The notes beneath the pieces are model-generated. The model searched no databases. It was not told the DNA's origin and saw nothing but the letters and a program-made list of their open reading frames with translations. From Aved-18 sp964606665 (GTDB lineage: Bacteria > Cyanobacteriota > Vampirovibrionia > Obscuribacterales > Obscuribacteraceae), in assembly GCA_964606665.1 (NCBI GenBank), contig CAZSHS010000001.1, forward strand, positions 186,001 through 250,000: 64,000 nt of DNA, read 5' to 3'. The position numbers and the translations under genes were made by a program. Of the stretch, positions 44,063 through 53,039 are shown piece after piece (position 1 is the first letter of the stretch; each line of letters begins with the position of its first letter).

Positions 44063-44428
44063 CTAGCGATTGAGGTTGCGCACCAGTTTATAGACAGTAT
44101 GACCAGAGCGCTGACTGACAGGCATGACGATGCCCTTCTTGATTGCTTCAGCCAATATTGGGCGCAATTGTTTGATTCTTTTCTGCTTGCGAATACCACC
44201 TGCCATTTCGGGAAGGGTCATTCCAAGAGTATTTTTCTCTAACAGCTTTACTACTTTGTTTTCTTCAGCCTTAGCAGCATCGGTGGCTATTTTAGCTTTG
44301 GCTTTTTGAATTTTCGCCTGAATTTCGGGATCGGCGAGCTTGTTTTCAACCGAATTTTCGCCTGAGTTATCTGCTTTATCGGTTTCTTCTTGGCTATCTG
44401 ACGTCTCTTCAATATTAGTTGTCATCAA
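44063..44428 (-). CDS. Small acidic protein with possible winged-helix C-terminus
   Basis: A 121-residue protein. The first 50 residues are acidic and polar. The C-terminal ~70 residues (VVKLLEKNTLGMTLPEMAGG, then RIKQLRPILAEAIKKGIVMP and SGHTVYKLVRN) look like a winged-helix fold with a basic recognition surface. That is my inference and I recognise no family. A longer overlapping frame at 43873-44199 is a shadow. It lies about 84 bases upstream of kdsA on the same strand. Confidence 0.5.
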   Translation of the reverse strand: MMTTNIEETSDSQEETDKADNSGENSVENKLADPEIQAKIQKAKAKIATDAAKAEENKVVKLLEKNTLGMTLPEMAGGIRKQKRIKQLRPILAEAIKKGIVMPVSQRSGHTVYKLVRNLNR

Positions 44429-44576
44429 ATCCCTTCAAGTGCGCTCTTTCACTAAGGATACCGCATAAAACCTCAAGAATAGTAAAAGATGCAAGTCAGA
44501 ACCTTCCAATCAAAATATATAGTTGCTATATTCCGACGAGCGCACTCAATTCCCGTATTTCAAAGAGGTCAAGTAA

Positions 44577-46244
44577 GTGAGCATTGGTTCTTTTGTATTT
44601 ATGCTCCACAGCCATTTGCCGTATTACCGCAAAGCCGGTATGTGGCCCTTTGGCGAAGAAAGCGTCTATGAGTGCATGGGTGAGACTTATATTCCCCTGC
44701 TCAATATGATTGCCGATTTGCATGATGAAGGAACACCTTGCAATCTTACTGTTGGCATCACTCCAGTTCTGGCGGAGCAATTGAGTGACGAGCACTTCAA
44801 GAAAGGTTTTCTTACTTATCTTGATGCTCGCTTGAAGGCGGCTGAAGGTGACGAACAGCGCTTTTCGCTTAGGGGTGCCACACCTAATCCCGAGTATTTG
44901 CGTTTGGCAAAATTTTATGTGCATTGGTTCCGCTTTACACGCGATTCATTCGTTAAACGTTGGAATCAAGACATCATTGGTGGGTTTAAAAAGTATCAAG
45001 ATTTAGGCACAATCGAGATTACAACCTCTGCAGCTACCCACTGCTTTTCGCCACTGCTGGCTGACGACGCTTCATTGCAAGCTCAGTTTCGCTCTGGTGC
45101 AGACAATTATGAGAAACATTTCGGTCGCAGAGCAAAAGGCGTCTGGTTGCCGGAATGCGCATACAGACCGGCTGAAGATGGTCGTCCCAGCATCGAGAAA
45201 TGGTTGCACGACGCAGGACTGGGATTTTTCTTTACCGAGTCTACGGTGATTGAAGGTGGCGAGCGCTCTGGTATTCGGCGCGTTTTTGGTCCTTATGGAA
45301 CCATAGAATATCTGCCAACTCCAGATTATCCAAAAACTGATTACGACACCTACGAAGCTTACTGGCTCAAAGATTACCCGGTGGCTGTGATGGGGCGTCA
45401 TGAACAAGCCGGTTATTCGGTCTGGTCTGCTGATCATGGTTATCCAGGTGATCCCAATTACAGAGAATTTCACAAGAAAGATGATGTGTCAGGCTTGCAC
45501 TATTGGAAACTGACTTCCAAAAACACCGATCTTGGTGACAAGCAAATTTATAACCCAGAGGCAGCGATGCATCGCATCAACGAGAACTCTGATCATTATG
45601 TTGGCGTAGTTCAGCAAGTTCTGCACAGTTATTTTAAAAAAACCGGCGAGCAAGGGCTAGTAATGGTCAGCTTCGACACCGAACTTTTTGGACACTGGTG
45701 GTTTGAAGGCATAACTTTCATCAAGCAAGTTTTGCAAAAATTGAACAAATACACCAAAGTAAAAGTACGCACCGCAAGCGACTATTTGGAAGTTCGTCCT
45801 CCAAAACACACAATTGAATTGCCTGAATCATCATGGGGATCGGGTGGTCATTATCAAGTCTGGTTGAACGAAGACACTAAATGGATGTGGCCCGATATCA
45901 ATAATCGCGAATTGCTCATGCATAAGCTAGTTGAGCAGTACGCTGACAGCAAAGATCCGCTTATAGTCCGGGTTATGAAACAGCTTGGTCGTGAGCAATT
46001 CTTGTTGCAATCGTCTGATTGGCCATTCCTTGTTACAACCGGACAAGCTAAAGTTTACGCCGTTGAGCGCTTTACCGAGCACTGCCAGAGATTTGACACC
46101 TTGGCCTCGATGCTTGAGCATGGTGTGAAAATCGATGTTAAAGCTTTGGAAGAAATAGAAGCCATAGATGTTTGTTTCAGCGAATTGAATCTGGATAATT
46201 TTAAAGAGCCGGCAGTTGTTGGCGAGATTAGCAAAGTAAAGTAA
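44577..46244 (+). CDS. GH57 1,4-alpha-glucan branching enzyme
   Basis: A 555-residue protein with a GTG start preceded by AGAGG. Family GH57 motifs are intact: MLHSHLPYYRKAGMWPFGEE, KGVWLPECAYRP with the catalytic Glu193, and VMVSFDTELFGHWWFEG with the catalytic Asp367. The helical domain and C-terminal DUF1957 part follow. Branching enzymes of this family add alpha-1,6 branches to glycogen-like glucans. It lies 25 bases upstream of pyk on the same strand, so the two may be co-transcribed. Confidence 0.9.
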   Translation: MSIGSFVFMLHSHLPYYRKAGMWPFGEESVYECMGETYIPLLNMIADLHDEGTPCNLTVGITPVLAEQLSDEHFKKGFLTYLDARLKAAEGDEQRFSLRGATPNPEYLRLAKFYVHWFRFTRDSFVKRWNQDIIGGFKKYQDLGTIEITTSAATHCFSPLLADDASLQAQFRSGADNYEKHFGRRAKGVWLPECAYRPAEDGRPSIEKWLHDAGLGFFFTESTVIEGGERSGIRRVFGPYGTIEYLPTPDYPKTDYDTYEAYWLKDYPVAVMGRHEQAGYSVWSADHGYPGDPNYREFHKKDDVSGLHYWKLTSKNTDLGDKQIYNPEAAMHRINENSDHYVGVVQQVLHSYFKKTGEQGLVMVSFDTELFGHWWFEGITFIKQVLQKLNKYTKVKVRTASDYLEVRPPKHTIELPESSWGSGGHYQVWLNEDTKWMWPDINNRELLMHKLVEQYADSKDPLIVRVMKQLGREQFLLQSSDWPFLVTTGQAKVYAVERFTEHCQRFDTLASMLEHGVKIDVKALEEIEAIDVCFSELNLDNFKEPAVVGEISKVK

Positions 46245-46269
46245 TTACATCTATGGGGAGCCAATAAAC

Positions 46270-47715
46270 GTGGCCCGTACAAAAATTGTGGCGACTATCG
46301 GTCCATCCTGTCGGGATATGGACATCATGGAAAAAATGATTTTGAAGGGCATGGATATTGCTCGAATTAATTGTTCGCATGCTGGGCATGGATTTATCCG
46401 CGATGTGGTCAAAGATATTCGCGAACTTGGAGAAAAGCTCAATCAGCCAGTCGGAATATTACTCGATTTATCTGGTCCTAAACTGCGCACACGCAGATTG
46501 AAAAATAGTGAACCTGTAAATCTAATTGAAGGCAGTCAATTCATTTTGACCAGTCGAAAAATCGATGGAGACGACACCATCGTCAGTACCAGTTATGAAC
46601 CACTCTCGCGTGAAGTGAACCCTGGCGATACGCTTTTGTTAGATGATGGTTTGCTCGAATTGCGTGTGATGGAGGTAAACGAAACCGATACCATATGCAA
46701 GGTCATTACCGGTGGTATCTTGAAAGATCATCAAGGTCTTAATATTCCTGGCGTTCGACTATCCATCCCCGCATTAACTGAGAAAGACAAAGAAGATCTC
46801 ATAGTAGGTCTTGAAGCAGGAGTTGATTTTGTCGCTCTATCATTTGTGCGTGATGCAAAAGATATTACAGAACTAAAAGCACTCACCGCGGACCATTGGC
46901 CTCAGCCGGTCATTATTGCCAAACTGGAAAAACCAGAAGCGATAGATCATCTTGATGAAATCATGGATGTAGCTGATGGCGTCATGATTGCTCGTGGTGA
47001 CCTTGGTGTTGAATTGCCACCTGAGCGTGTTCCACCAATTCAAAAACTAATTACTCGCAAAGCCAACGTCAAGGGCAAGCCTGTTATCACTGCTACTCAA
47101 ATGCTTGATTCAATGGTCGGCAATCCGCGTCCAACAAGAGCCGAAGCCTCAGACGTAGCCAATGCCATTTTTGATGGTACTGATGCAGTGATGCTTTCCG
47201 AAGAAACAGCTACAGGTAAATATCCTCTGCAAGCAGTAGAAATGATGGAGCGCATCGCCAATTCTGCAGAAGCTGCGATGGAAGACAAACAACTACACGA
47301 GCATGCTCTCGATACACCAGCTTATGCAATAGCGCATGCTGCCTGCGAAATGGCTCGTGATACTAAAGCACGTTTCATCGTAACATTCACCAAGAGTGGT
47401 GCCACGGCCAGACTTATTTCTCAGTTCCGCCCACGCACACCCATTATTGCTCTCACCCAGCATCATCACGTGTACAATCAGCTATCGGTGCTTTGGGGAA
47501 CAACGCCAATCATGTTAACTGAAGTGTCTGACTCTATTTCTACGCTCAAAATGGTTGAGCAAATTCTATTGAGAAAAGAGCTTGTTGCAATCAAGGACAA
47601 TATTGTAATCACAGGTGGTCTGCCTCTGGCTGCGCGCGGTCCAGCCAACTTTGTCAAACTCTCGACCATAACTCCCAAACTGCCCACAGCAGAGTGGGAG
47701 TTGCGCGGAATATAA
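46270..47715 (+). CDS. pyk: Pyruvate kinase
   Basis: A 481-residue protein with a GTG start after GGGGAG. Conserved parts are ARTKIVATIGPSCRD, ARINCSHAGH, LLDLSGPKLRTR, the active-site IIAKLEKPEAIDHLDEI, MIARGDLGVELPPERVP, ATQMLDSMVGNPRPTRAEAS and the C-terminal domain. It makes pyruvate and ATP from phosphoenolpyruvate, the last step of glycolysis. It is short compared with forms that carry an extra C-terminal domain. A palindrome and a weak hairpin follow. Confidence 0.95.
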   Translation: MARTKIVATIGPSCRDMDIMEKMILKGMDIARINCSHAGHGFIRDVVKDIRELGEKLNQPVGILLDLSGPKLRTRRLKNSEPVNLIEGSQFILTSRKIDGDDTIVSTSYEPLSREVNPGDTLLLDDGLLELRVMEVNETDTICKVITGGILKDHQGLNIPGVRLSIPALTEKDKEDLIVGLEAGVDFVALSFVRDAKDITELKALTADHWPQPVIIAKLEKPEAIDHLDEIMDVADGVMIARGDLGVELPPERVPPIQKLITRKANVKGKPVITATQMLDSMVGNPRPTRAEASDVANAIFDGTDAVMLSEETATGKYPLQAVEMMERIANSAEAAMEDKQLHEHALDTPAYAIAHAACEMARDTKARFIVTFTKSGATARLISQFRPRTPIIALTQHHHVYNQLSVLWGTTPIMLTEVSDSISTLKMVEQILLRKELVAIKDNIVITGGLPLAARGPANFVKLSTITPKLPTAEWELRGI

Positions 47716-47732
47716 GCTTAAGTAAGAAGAAC

Positions 47733-47750
47733 AGATAGATATATCTATCT
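47733..47750. repeat. 18-base perfect palindrome after pyk
   Basis: A self-complementary 18-base sequence (two AGATAGATA halves) lies 17 bases beyond the pyk stop. It could form a cruciform or bind a dimeric regulator of the following gene, or assist termination. Confidence 0.5.
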
Positions 47751-47756
47751 ATTTAG

Positions 47757-47781
47757 AAACCCTTATCTCTTTATGGGTTTT
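47757..47781 (+). terminator. Weak terminator after pyk
   Basis: AAACCC at 47757-47762 pairs with GGGTTT at 47775-47780 across a 12-base loop and is followed by T. Only six stem pairs and a short T run, so termination is uncertain. Confidence 0.4.
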
Positions 47782-47848
47782 ACTAGACTTTAGTTTTATT
47801 AGGTTGCGCTAATATGGAATAAGAGGTCTTTTTGTCGGAGAAACTTGC

Positions 47849-49192
47849 ATGTTTGCAAAGGCGATGACATACATTTCTGAATTTCTAGAAAAGCGCGCCG
47901 ACTATCGCGCGCTTTTGCAGCGTCTGAAATCCCAGCAAAGACAAGGAGATCGACAAAGACAAATCGAATGTAGTCAGTCTTGTAGACTAGAATTTTTTCA
48001 ACGCCTTTCGCTACGCCAAATGCGTTTTTCCTTAATAGGCAAGCTCTTTCGCAATCATAAAAATGAGCATCAGTTGCCTGCCAGTCTCATGATAGGAGTA
48101 GTGAATAATCTAGGTTGTTTGCCGTTTACGCTATCGGCACTTTCAAATCACAGACATCATGAAGTTCGAATTGCAATTGCTGAAAATCCAGTTACACCTG
48201 ATTCGGTCATGACTCGTTTGGCTTTTGATGAGCATCCAGATGTGCGCTTTGCCGTTGCGGGAAGTTATAACATCTCGCAGACGGTTCTCGACTTTTTGAT
48301 AAACGACGAAAATCCTTATGTGGCACATCGAGCACAATCAACTTCGGATCATATCATCGGAATTGCTCCAACCAAAGAAAGTGCTATCAAACAAGATTCT
48401 ATAGAGTCAACTAGAGTACGGCGGGTGCTTGTGGTTGAAGATAACCCTACTTTGCGCGATGTCACACTTCGCCAGCTAAAAATACTTGGATTCGATGCTT
48501 CAGCCAGTGAAAATGGCAAAGATGCTCTGGTTCGATTATCACAAGAGAAATTTGGTCTTGTCTTAATGGACTGCTTGATGCCTGTGATGGACGGCTTTGA
48601 GGCCACCATGGCATTGCGCAACACTGAAGCAGGAACGCTTTGTCACATCCCTGTCATAGCACTTACGGCTCGTGTTATGGCGGGTGATAAAGAGCGCTGT
48701 TTGGCATCGGGAATGGATGGTTATCTTGAAAAACCAGTTGCACTCGATGAGTTGCGCAAAATTCTTTCTTACTGGTTTGACCAGGATGCAGACGAAAAGG
48801 CTTATAAACAAGAAATTAGAAGTTCTGTTAGTAATTTGATTGATCTTGAAAAACTAGAAGAGATTCATGGCAATCAGCCACTCGACCAGCTCGTTTTCAT
48901 GCTCAATGAAGGTTTGCGAGAAATTGTGTCGCGTCTGTCGGATTCAATTTATGAAAACGAGCGAGCCGATCTGCCTCGCCTTGCGCATGAATTAAAAGGA
49001 TACGCTGGAGTGATGGCATGTAAGAGTATGGAAGATGCATCACTTGCCCTTGAAATCGCTGCGCTGAAACAAGACGAGACCTTGATTATGCGTGGTTATA
49101 GAACTATTCTTGAGTTGGTTGAGAAATTAGAAAAAAGTCGCAGGTTTTGTGCAGTCGGAGCCGGTCAAAATTCAAGAATTCTCAAAATCTAG
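47849..49192 (+). CDS. LRV-receiver-HPt fusion protein
   Basis: A 447-residue protein with three parts. Residues about 75-165 hold leucine-rich-variant-like units (AENPVTPDSVMTRLAFDEHP DVRFAVAGSYN). Residues about 192-308 are a complete response-regulator receiver: acidic pair in VLVVEDNP (197-198), phospho-acceptor Asp241 in LVLMDCLMP, Lys295 in YLEKP. Residues about 325-430 form an HPt-like four-helix domain with His380 in RLAHELKGYAG. No histidine kinase or DNA-binding output domain is fused or adjacent. It may be a phosphorelay hub that receives phosphate from a hybrid kinase elsewhere and passes it on. It overlaps the convergent MFS gene by 11 bases. Confidence 0.8.
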   Translation: MFAKAMTYISEFLEKRADYRALLQRLKSQQRQGDRQRQIECSQSCRLEFFQRLSLRQMRFSLIGKLFRNHKNEHQLPASLMIGVVNNLGCLPFTLSALSNHRHHEVRIAIAENPVTPDSVMTRLAFDEHPDVRFAVAGSYNISQTVLDFLINDENPYVAHRAQSTSDHIIGIAPTKESAIKQDSIESTRVRRVLVVEDNPTLRDVTLRQLKILGFDASASENGKDALVRLSQEKFGLVLMDCLMPVMDGFEATMALRNTEAGTLCHIPVIALTARVMAGDKERCLASGMDGYLEKPVALDELRKILSYWFDQDADEKAYKQEIRSSVSNLIDLEKLEEIHGNQPLDQLVFMLNEGLREIVSRLSDSIYENERADLPRLAHELKGYAGVMACKSMEDASLALEIAALKQDETLIMRGYRTILELVEKLEKSRRFCAVGAGQNSRILKI

Positions 49193-50543
49193 TGGACGGC
49201 CCAGAAGCAGTCTTGCAATTTGATTCATTGATTCCAGTGCCTTTTACTTCACCATTGGTTTCTGGCAAGTAATTGGCCGCTATGAAACCGATGGCGTAGA
49301 CAATTGCAACCGTTGCGCTTGCCATGGCGTAAGAGCCATGATACATGGCAATAAGTTGTCCTCCTCCAACTGCAATCAATGCTGCAAAAATACGACCGGC
49401 TGAGAATGTAAAACCAGATGCGGTACCAAGTACATTGGTGGCAAATGCTTCCGGAATATAAATGCATAAAAAGGTGAATTGCAACCCTACCGTGAGACCA
49501 ATAAGGGCTATAAGAGCCAGCAAGGGCAAACAGAAAGATTTGATCATGACGAACATAGCTATCACTGCAAGCATGCAAGCACCAAATGCAAATCGAATTG
49601 TATTGCGTCTTCCAAGCCAGTTTAGCCAGAGCGGTGTGGAGATTGCGCCAATGATGCTGCCTATACTCAGCACATTAGTGGCCATGCTTCGCTCGCCTAT
49701 GGCAAGCTCACCAGTGAGCTGATTAATCCACGGCGATATCCACGAAACGCAAGACCAGTAGCCGATTATGGCGGAACTTGCAATGCAAAATAGTGAGATG
49801 ATAGTGGTCCGGTATTCAGACGAAAATAGTTGTTTGAATGGCGACTGTAAATAGCGCGATTCTGATTCGGTGAGGTCTTTTGGATTCTTGTTTTTGAGCA
49901 ATTCTTTGTGATTGCGCATAGCTTCGAAAGAATCAGGCTCTTTGAGCGTGTATCTTATATAGAGTGTGGCCAGTGCCGGCAACATTCCTATTACAAACAA
50001 CCAGCGCCAGCCGTGACCTCCAACCATCAAATTGGCGCAGGAAGCAAGCACCAGACCAACACTGAAAGATGTGTCCAGCCAGGCAGTTGCCCAGATGCGC
50101 TGTTTCTTTTGTTTCCAGTATTCACTTACAATTACGGTTCCGAGGCTGATTTCACCTCCGACACCCATTCCTACAAAAAATCTATATATGGCCATTTCCC
50201 ACCAACTGTGGCTTGTCGCGCAAAGTCCAGTGAATATTGCATAAACAAGAATGGTGAATGCCATCGTTTTAGCACGACCTATCCTGTCTGCTACCACACC
50301 AAATATGGTGCCACCAATTGCCCAGCCCAGCATGAAAGATGCCAGTATCAATGAGCCGTACCAACCGATAGCGGCATCATTTTTTGAATTGATCAATTCT
50401 GAAATTGCCGGATAAAGCACTATAAAAAAGATGGTTGCATCCATCGCATCGAAACATTCGCCAAGATATCCAGCCGCCCAAGCGTGCCACTTGCTCATGT
50501 CTCTTTTGCCGGCTTTTGCGCCAAAGCTAAGACTGGTTGTCAT
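49182..50543 (-). CDS. MFS transporter, sialate/aromatic-acid symporter type
   Basis: About 453 residues from the ATG at 50543, with AGGAGG 9 bases upstream. Twelve hydrophobic helices are present. The first-half signature GTIFGVVADRIGRAKTM and the YRFFVGMGVGGEISLGTVIV segment are typical of the major facilitator family near sialic-acid and aromatic-acid symporters. Substrate cannot be assigned. It stands alone, convergent with the LRV-REC-HPt gene. Confidence 0.82.
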   Translation of the reverse strand: MTTSLSFGAKAGKRDMSKWHAWAAGYLGECFDAMDATIFFIVLYPAISELINSKNDAAIGWYGSLILASFMLGWAIGGTIFGVVADRIGRAKTMAFTILVYAIFTGLCATSHSWWEMAIYRFFVGMGVGGEISLGTVIVSEYWKQKKQRIWATAWLDTSFSVGLVLASCANLMVGGHGWRWLFVIGMLPALATLYIRYTLKEPDSFEAMRNHKELLKNKNPKDLTESESRYLQSPFKQLFSSEYRTTIISLFCIASSAIIGYWSCVSWISPWINQLTGELAIGERSMATNVLSIGSIIGAISTPLWLNWLGRRNTIRFAFGACMLAVIAMFVMIKSFCLPLLALIALIGLTVGLQFTFLCIYIPEAFATNVLGTASGFTFSAGRIFAALIAVGGGQLIAMYHGSYAMASATVAIVYAIGFIAANYLPETNGEVKGTGINESNCKTASGPSTRF

Positions 50544-50644
50544 TTCTGGCAACCTCCTATTTATATTATTTCGCCAATTGTGTTGAACGCCTCAAACACT
50601 ATAAGCGCAAAAGAAGTTGTCAAGCAAGTGAATTCTTCGTGGAA

Positions 50645-51007
50645 TCACCAGCGATTTTCATTAGCTAGACATTTCTGAAAAAGCTCATTGTCTTTCTCGT
50701 TGAGCTTAAGTCGTTTGAATCCAGGCCAGTTTGGTATTTCTTCAAGAGCCTGGTTCCATACTTTGGCGCAATATTCTGGATTTATCTCGTGATCTGCAAA
50801 GGTCAATCTCTTGTGCAATAAAGAGCGACCAACCCATAGTGTTTGTAGTTTATCTGAACCATCAGGTGTGATGTTGTCGGGACGTTCATCGAACCAGATG
50901 AAATAATCGGCTAAGCTATTGAACATTGGTTCAAGCGAATCATCAAAGACCAAAGCGTCGACGAGTTCTTTATCTCTTTCTGAAAATAATGGTTCATTTT
51001 GAGTCAC
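50645..51007 (-). CDS. Small acidic protein, paralog of its neighbour (candidate immunity)
   Basis: A 120-residue protein, acidic, with no signal peptide. It is clearly paralogous to the gene at 51047-51412: both share the LWxGRSLLH motif, the INP-x-x-C-x-x-VW segment, and EIPNWPGFKRL with LNExD. The two lie in tandem downstream of a toxin-like gene on the same strand, 39 bases apart. Duplicated small acidic genes after a toxin are a common form of immunity locus, so that role is proposed. No named family recognised. Confidence 0.55.
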   Translation of the reverse strand: MTQNEPLFSERDKELVDALVFDDSLEPMFNSLADYFIWFDERPDNITPDGSDKLQTLWVGRSLLHKRLTFADHEINPEYCAKVWNQALEEIPNWPGFKRLKLNEKDNELFQKCLANENRW

Positions 51008-51046
51008 GAGCGAACTTCTTTATTACGTGTTTGAGTTGGGACTGAT

Positions 51047-51412
51047 CTAATCAAAACCACCTTTGCGACTTAGATTTTTGTTTAGGAATTCTTTGTCCGT
51101 TTCATTTAAAGCTAAGCGTTTAAATCCGGGCCAATTTGGAATTTCTATCAGCGCTCGCTCCCAAACGTCGATACAAAATGCTGGGTTGATGGGAACGTCT
51201 GAAAGATTCAATCCTCGGTGTAACAACGAACGGCCAGTCCAAAGTGTATCTAAGACATCGTGCCCTTTGGGAGTAATATTTGAAGGCAGCTCATCCTGCC
51301 ACACTAGAACGCCGCTTAATGCATTAAATCCGGGTTCGAGAGACGGATCGTGTTTGAGACCCTCAATTAAGACTCGATCTTTTTCTATAAATAATGGAGC
51401 AATCTGCGGCAT
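51047..51412 (-). CDS. Small acidic protein (candidate immunity)
   Basis: A 121-residue acidic protein, 3 bases after the stop of the 523-residue toxin-like gene and before its paralog at 50645-51007. Conserved residues shared by both copies include W-x-GRSLLH, the INPxxC segment and IPNWPGFKRLxLNE. No membrane helix or signal peptide, so it should act in the cytosol. The operon spacing is the main evidence for a link to the upstream protein. Confidence 0.55.
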   Translation of the reverse strand: MPQIAPLFIEKDRVLIEGLKHDPSLEPGFNALSGVLVWQDELPSNITPKGHDVLDTLWTGRSLLHRGLNLSDVPINPAFCIDVWERALIEIPNWPGFKRLALNETDKEFLNKNLSRKGGFD

Positions 51413-51415
51413 CGA

Positions 51416-52987
51416 CTACCTTCCTGTGTCTATTATAATGTTTACTGCGCTTCCCACTTCTTCGTACCTGTAAGTCGTGGCTTTAATGCCAAGCTGTTTT
51501 AAAGCTTTTGCAGCATGCCTTGCGACCAGTGTATCTTCAGCTAGAGCCCCGGCTTTATATGCATCGAAGCTCTCTGGATTGATAACGTTGTGGAGAATTA
51601 CCTTCTTGATGTTTTTTACATCATGACCCTTCAACGCTTCAGCTACAAAGTGCGCGCCAGCGCCTTCAGGCAAATTTCCTCTGACTACCTGCCTGATTAG
51701 AAGGGTGCCATCTGAAGACGGTTCAGCGTGAAACCAGGCTTTACTGTCACCTGGAATTGAAGCTTTGATTGAAAACTCATCTTTGTCGAGCTTCATTTTG
51801 GGTAGTTCAAAACGTTTAAGACCAATTGAAGCAAGTTCTCCATCAGTCAAATTTTTTAGTTTCTCAACGCCTCCAAAGGCCTCCATTTCAGCGTCGTTCA
51901 AAATTTTATTCTTACCTGGAGCTAGGAAGAGAGGCTTCTTTGTTGGAGTGTATTCTCCGGATCTGCCTATCATTTTCAAGAAATGTTCTGATTTCTTGGC
52001 TGAATCAGACAATTCGCTTGCAAATTTGATTTTGCCACCACCAGGTAAAGCGTATTCTGGTTGGAGCATGCCATCAATTGTGGTGGCAATGGTTTTGATT
52101 GCTTTTTTTACAGTCTCGCCTTTTTTGATGCCATGCTTAAGGGCTTGCTCGCTAACCGTTTCGAGCACTTCGGTAAAAGTTTTTGCTTTGGAAATAGCAC
52201 CTTTTGCACCCATTCCAAACAAACTATTTCCAATCAGTTCAGTTGCTATTTGAGATTTTAGTCTTTCTTGTTCGAATGGTGGCAAATTGCTCCAGCGCTC
52301 GTTTAGAACACTTCCTACTACTGCGAGATCGCGAAACGGTTTTGAATAATCACCACTTGCGCCAAGTTCATTCAAATAGACTTCACTTGCCTGGAATAGT
52401 CGTACTCCACTGACTATGGTTTCGCCGACTGACTGTCCAAATTCAGCTCCCATTTGTCCTGCGCGCTCGTTATCACCAAGAATCAGGGCAGCACCAAAAT
52501 CTGCAATCTTTGCAAAGCCTTCGGCAATATGACCGACGCCTTCAACTGTCCCGACCAAACTACCCAAGGCTCGTTGTCTTTGTTCGAGCAGGTATTGATC
52601 AACTCCTGCACTAAGGGCAAGACCAATTATTGCGATTTGTTTTTCCAGGGGGACATTTGCAAGTTCACGAAAAGCTTGCAATCCACTTTCAATCGAATCT
52701 GTTTTTTCGACTCGCCCATGAAGAGTTAGAGTTTTGGTTTCATTTTTGGGACGTTCAGCGATAACTTGTTCTTTGCCTTTTGGATCCAGCGCTACTATCT
52801 GGATACTTTCCATATCGTTTCCCCCTGCGCTGCCGCTGTGCTTATTGGGGTTAAGATTTAGTGCAAGTTCGATATCAGATTTTGCAGACAAGCGTGCTTC
52901 TTGTGCATCAGGCGCCTTGATTTCAGGCTTTTCTTTCGGTTCGATCCCGGCTTTTTCGCTAGATTCGTTCTGCTCGGTCGACGACAT
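51416..52987 (-). CDS. Toxin-like protein with glycine-zipper central domain
   Basis: A 523-residue protein without a signal peptide. Residues 1-90 are polar and Glu/Ala/Lys-rich. Residues about 110-210 hold Gly/Ala-rich helices (IGLALSAGVDQYLLEQRQRA, then LGSLVGTVEGVGHIAEGFAK) of the sort seen in pre-toxin regions of polymorphic toxins. The C-terminal ~140 residues form a compact domain with VRGNLPEGAGAHFVAEALKG and AEDTLVARHAAKALKQLGIK. I see no nuclease HxxH or other catalytic signature. AGAGGTGG precedes the ATG. Two small acidic genes follow within 3 and 39 bases. A toxin/immunity role is an inference from layout. Confidence 0.55.
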   Translation of the reverse strand: MSSTEQNESSEKAGIEPKEKPEIKAPDAQEARLSAKSDIELALNLNPNKHSGSAGGNDMESIQIVALDPKGKEQVIAERPKNETKTLTLHGRVEKTDSIESGLQAFRELANVPLEKQIAIIGLALSAGVDQYLLEQRQRALGSLVGTVEGVGHIAEGFAKIADFGAALILGDNERAGQMGAEFGQSVGETIVSGVRLFQASEVYLNELGASGDYSKPFRDLAVVGSVLNERWSNLPPFEQERLKSQIATELIGNSLFGMGAKGAISKAKTFTEVLETVSEQALKHGIKKGETVKKAIKTIATTIDGMLQPEYALPGGGKIKFASELSDSAKKSEHFLKMIGRSGEYTPTKKPLFLAPGKNKILNDAEMEAFGGVEKLKNLTDGELASIGLKRFELPKMKLDKDEFSIKASIPGDSKAWFHAEPSSDGTLLIRQVVRGNLPEGAGAHFVAEALKGHDVKNIKKVILHNVINPESFDAYKAGALAEDTLVARHAAKALKQLGIKATTYRYEEVGSAVNIIIDTGR

Positions 52988-53039
52988 CTATTTGCCACCT
53001 CTATCAAATTACATTTGATATTCCCGGCGTAAAATAGAT

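Noticed and set aside
43873..44199. Second leftward frame overlapping kdsA and the small acidic gene
   Set aside because: It overlaps both genes, and the frame at 44063-44428 and kdsA have better composition and, for kdsA, clear family motifs.
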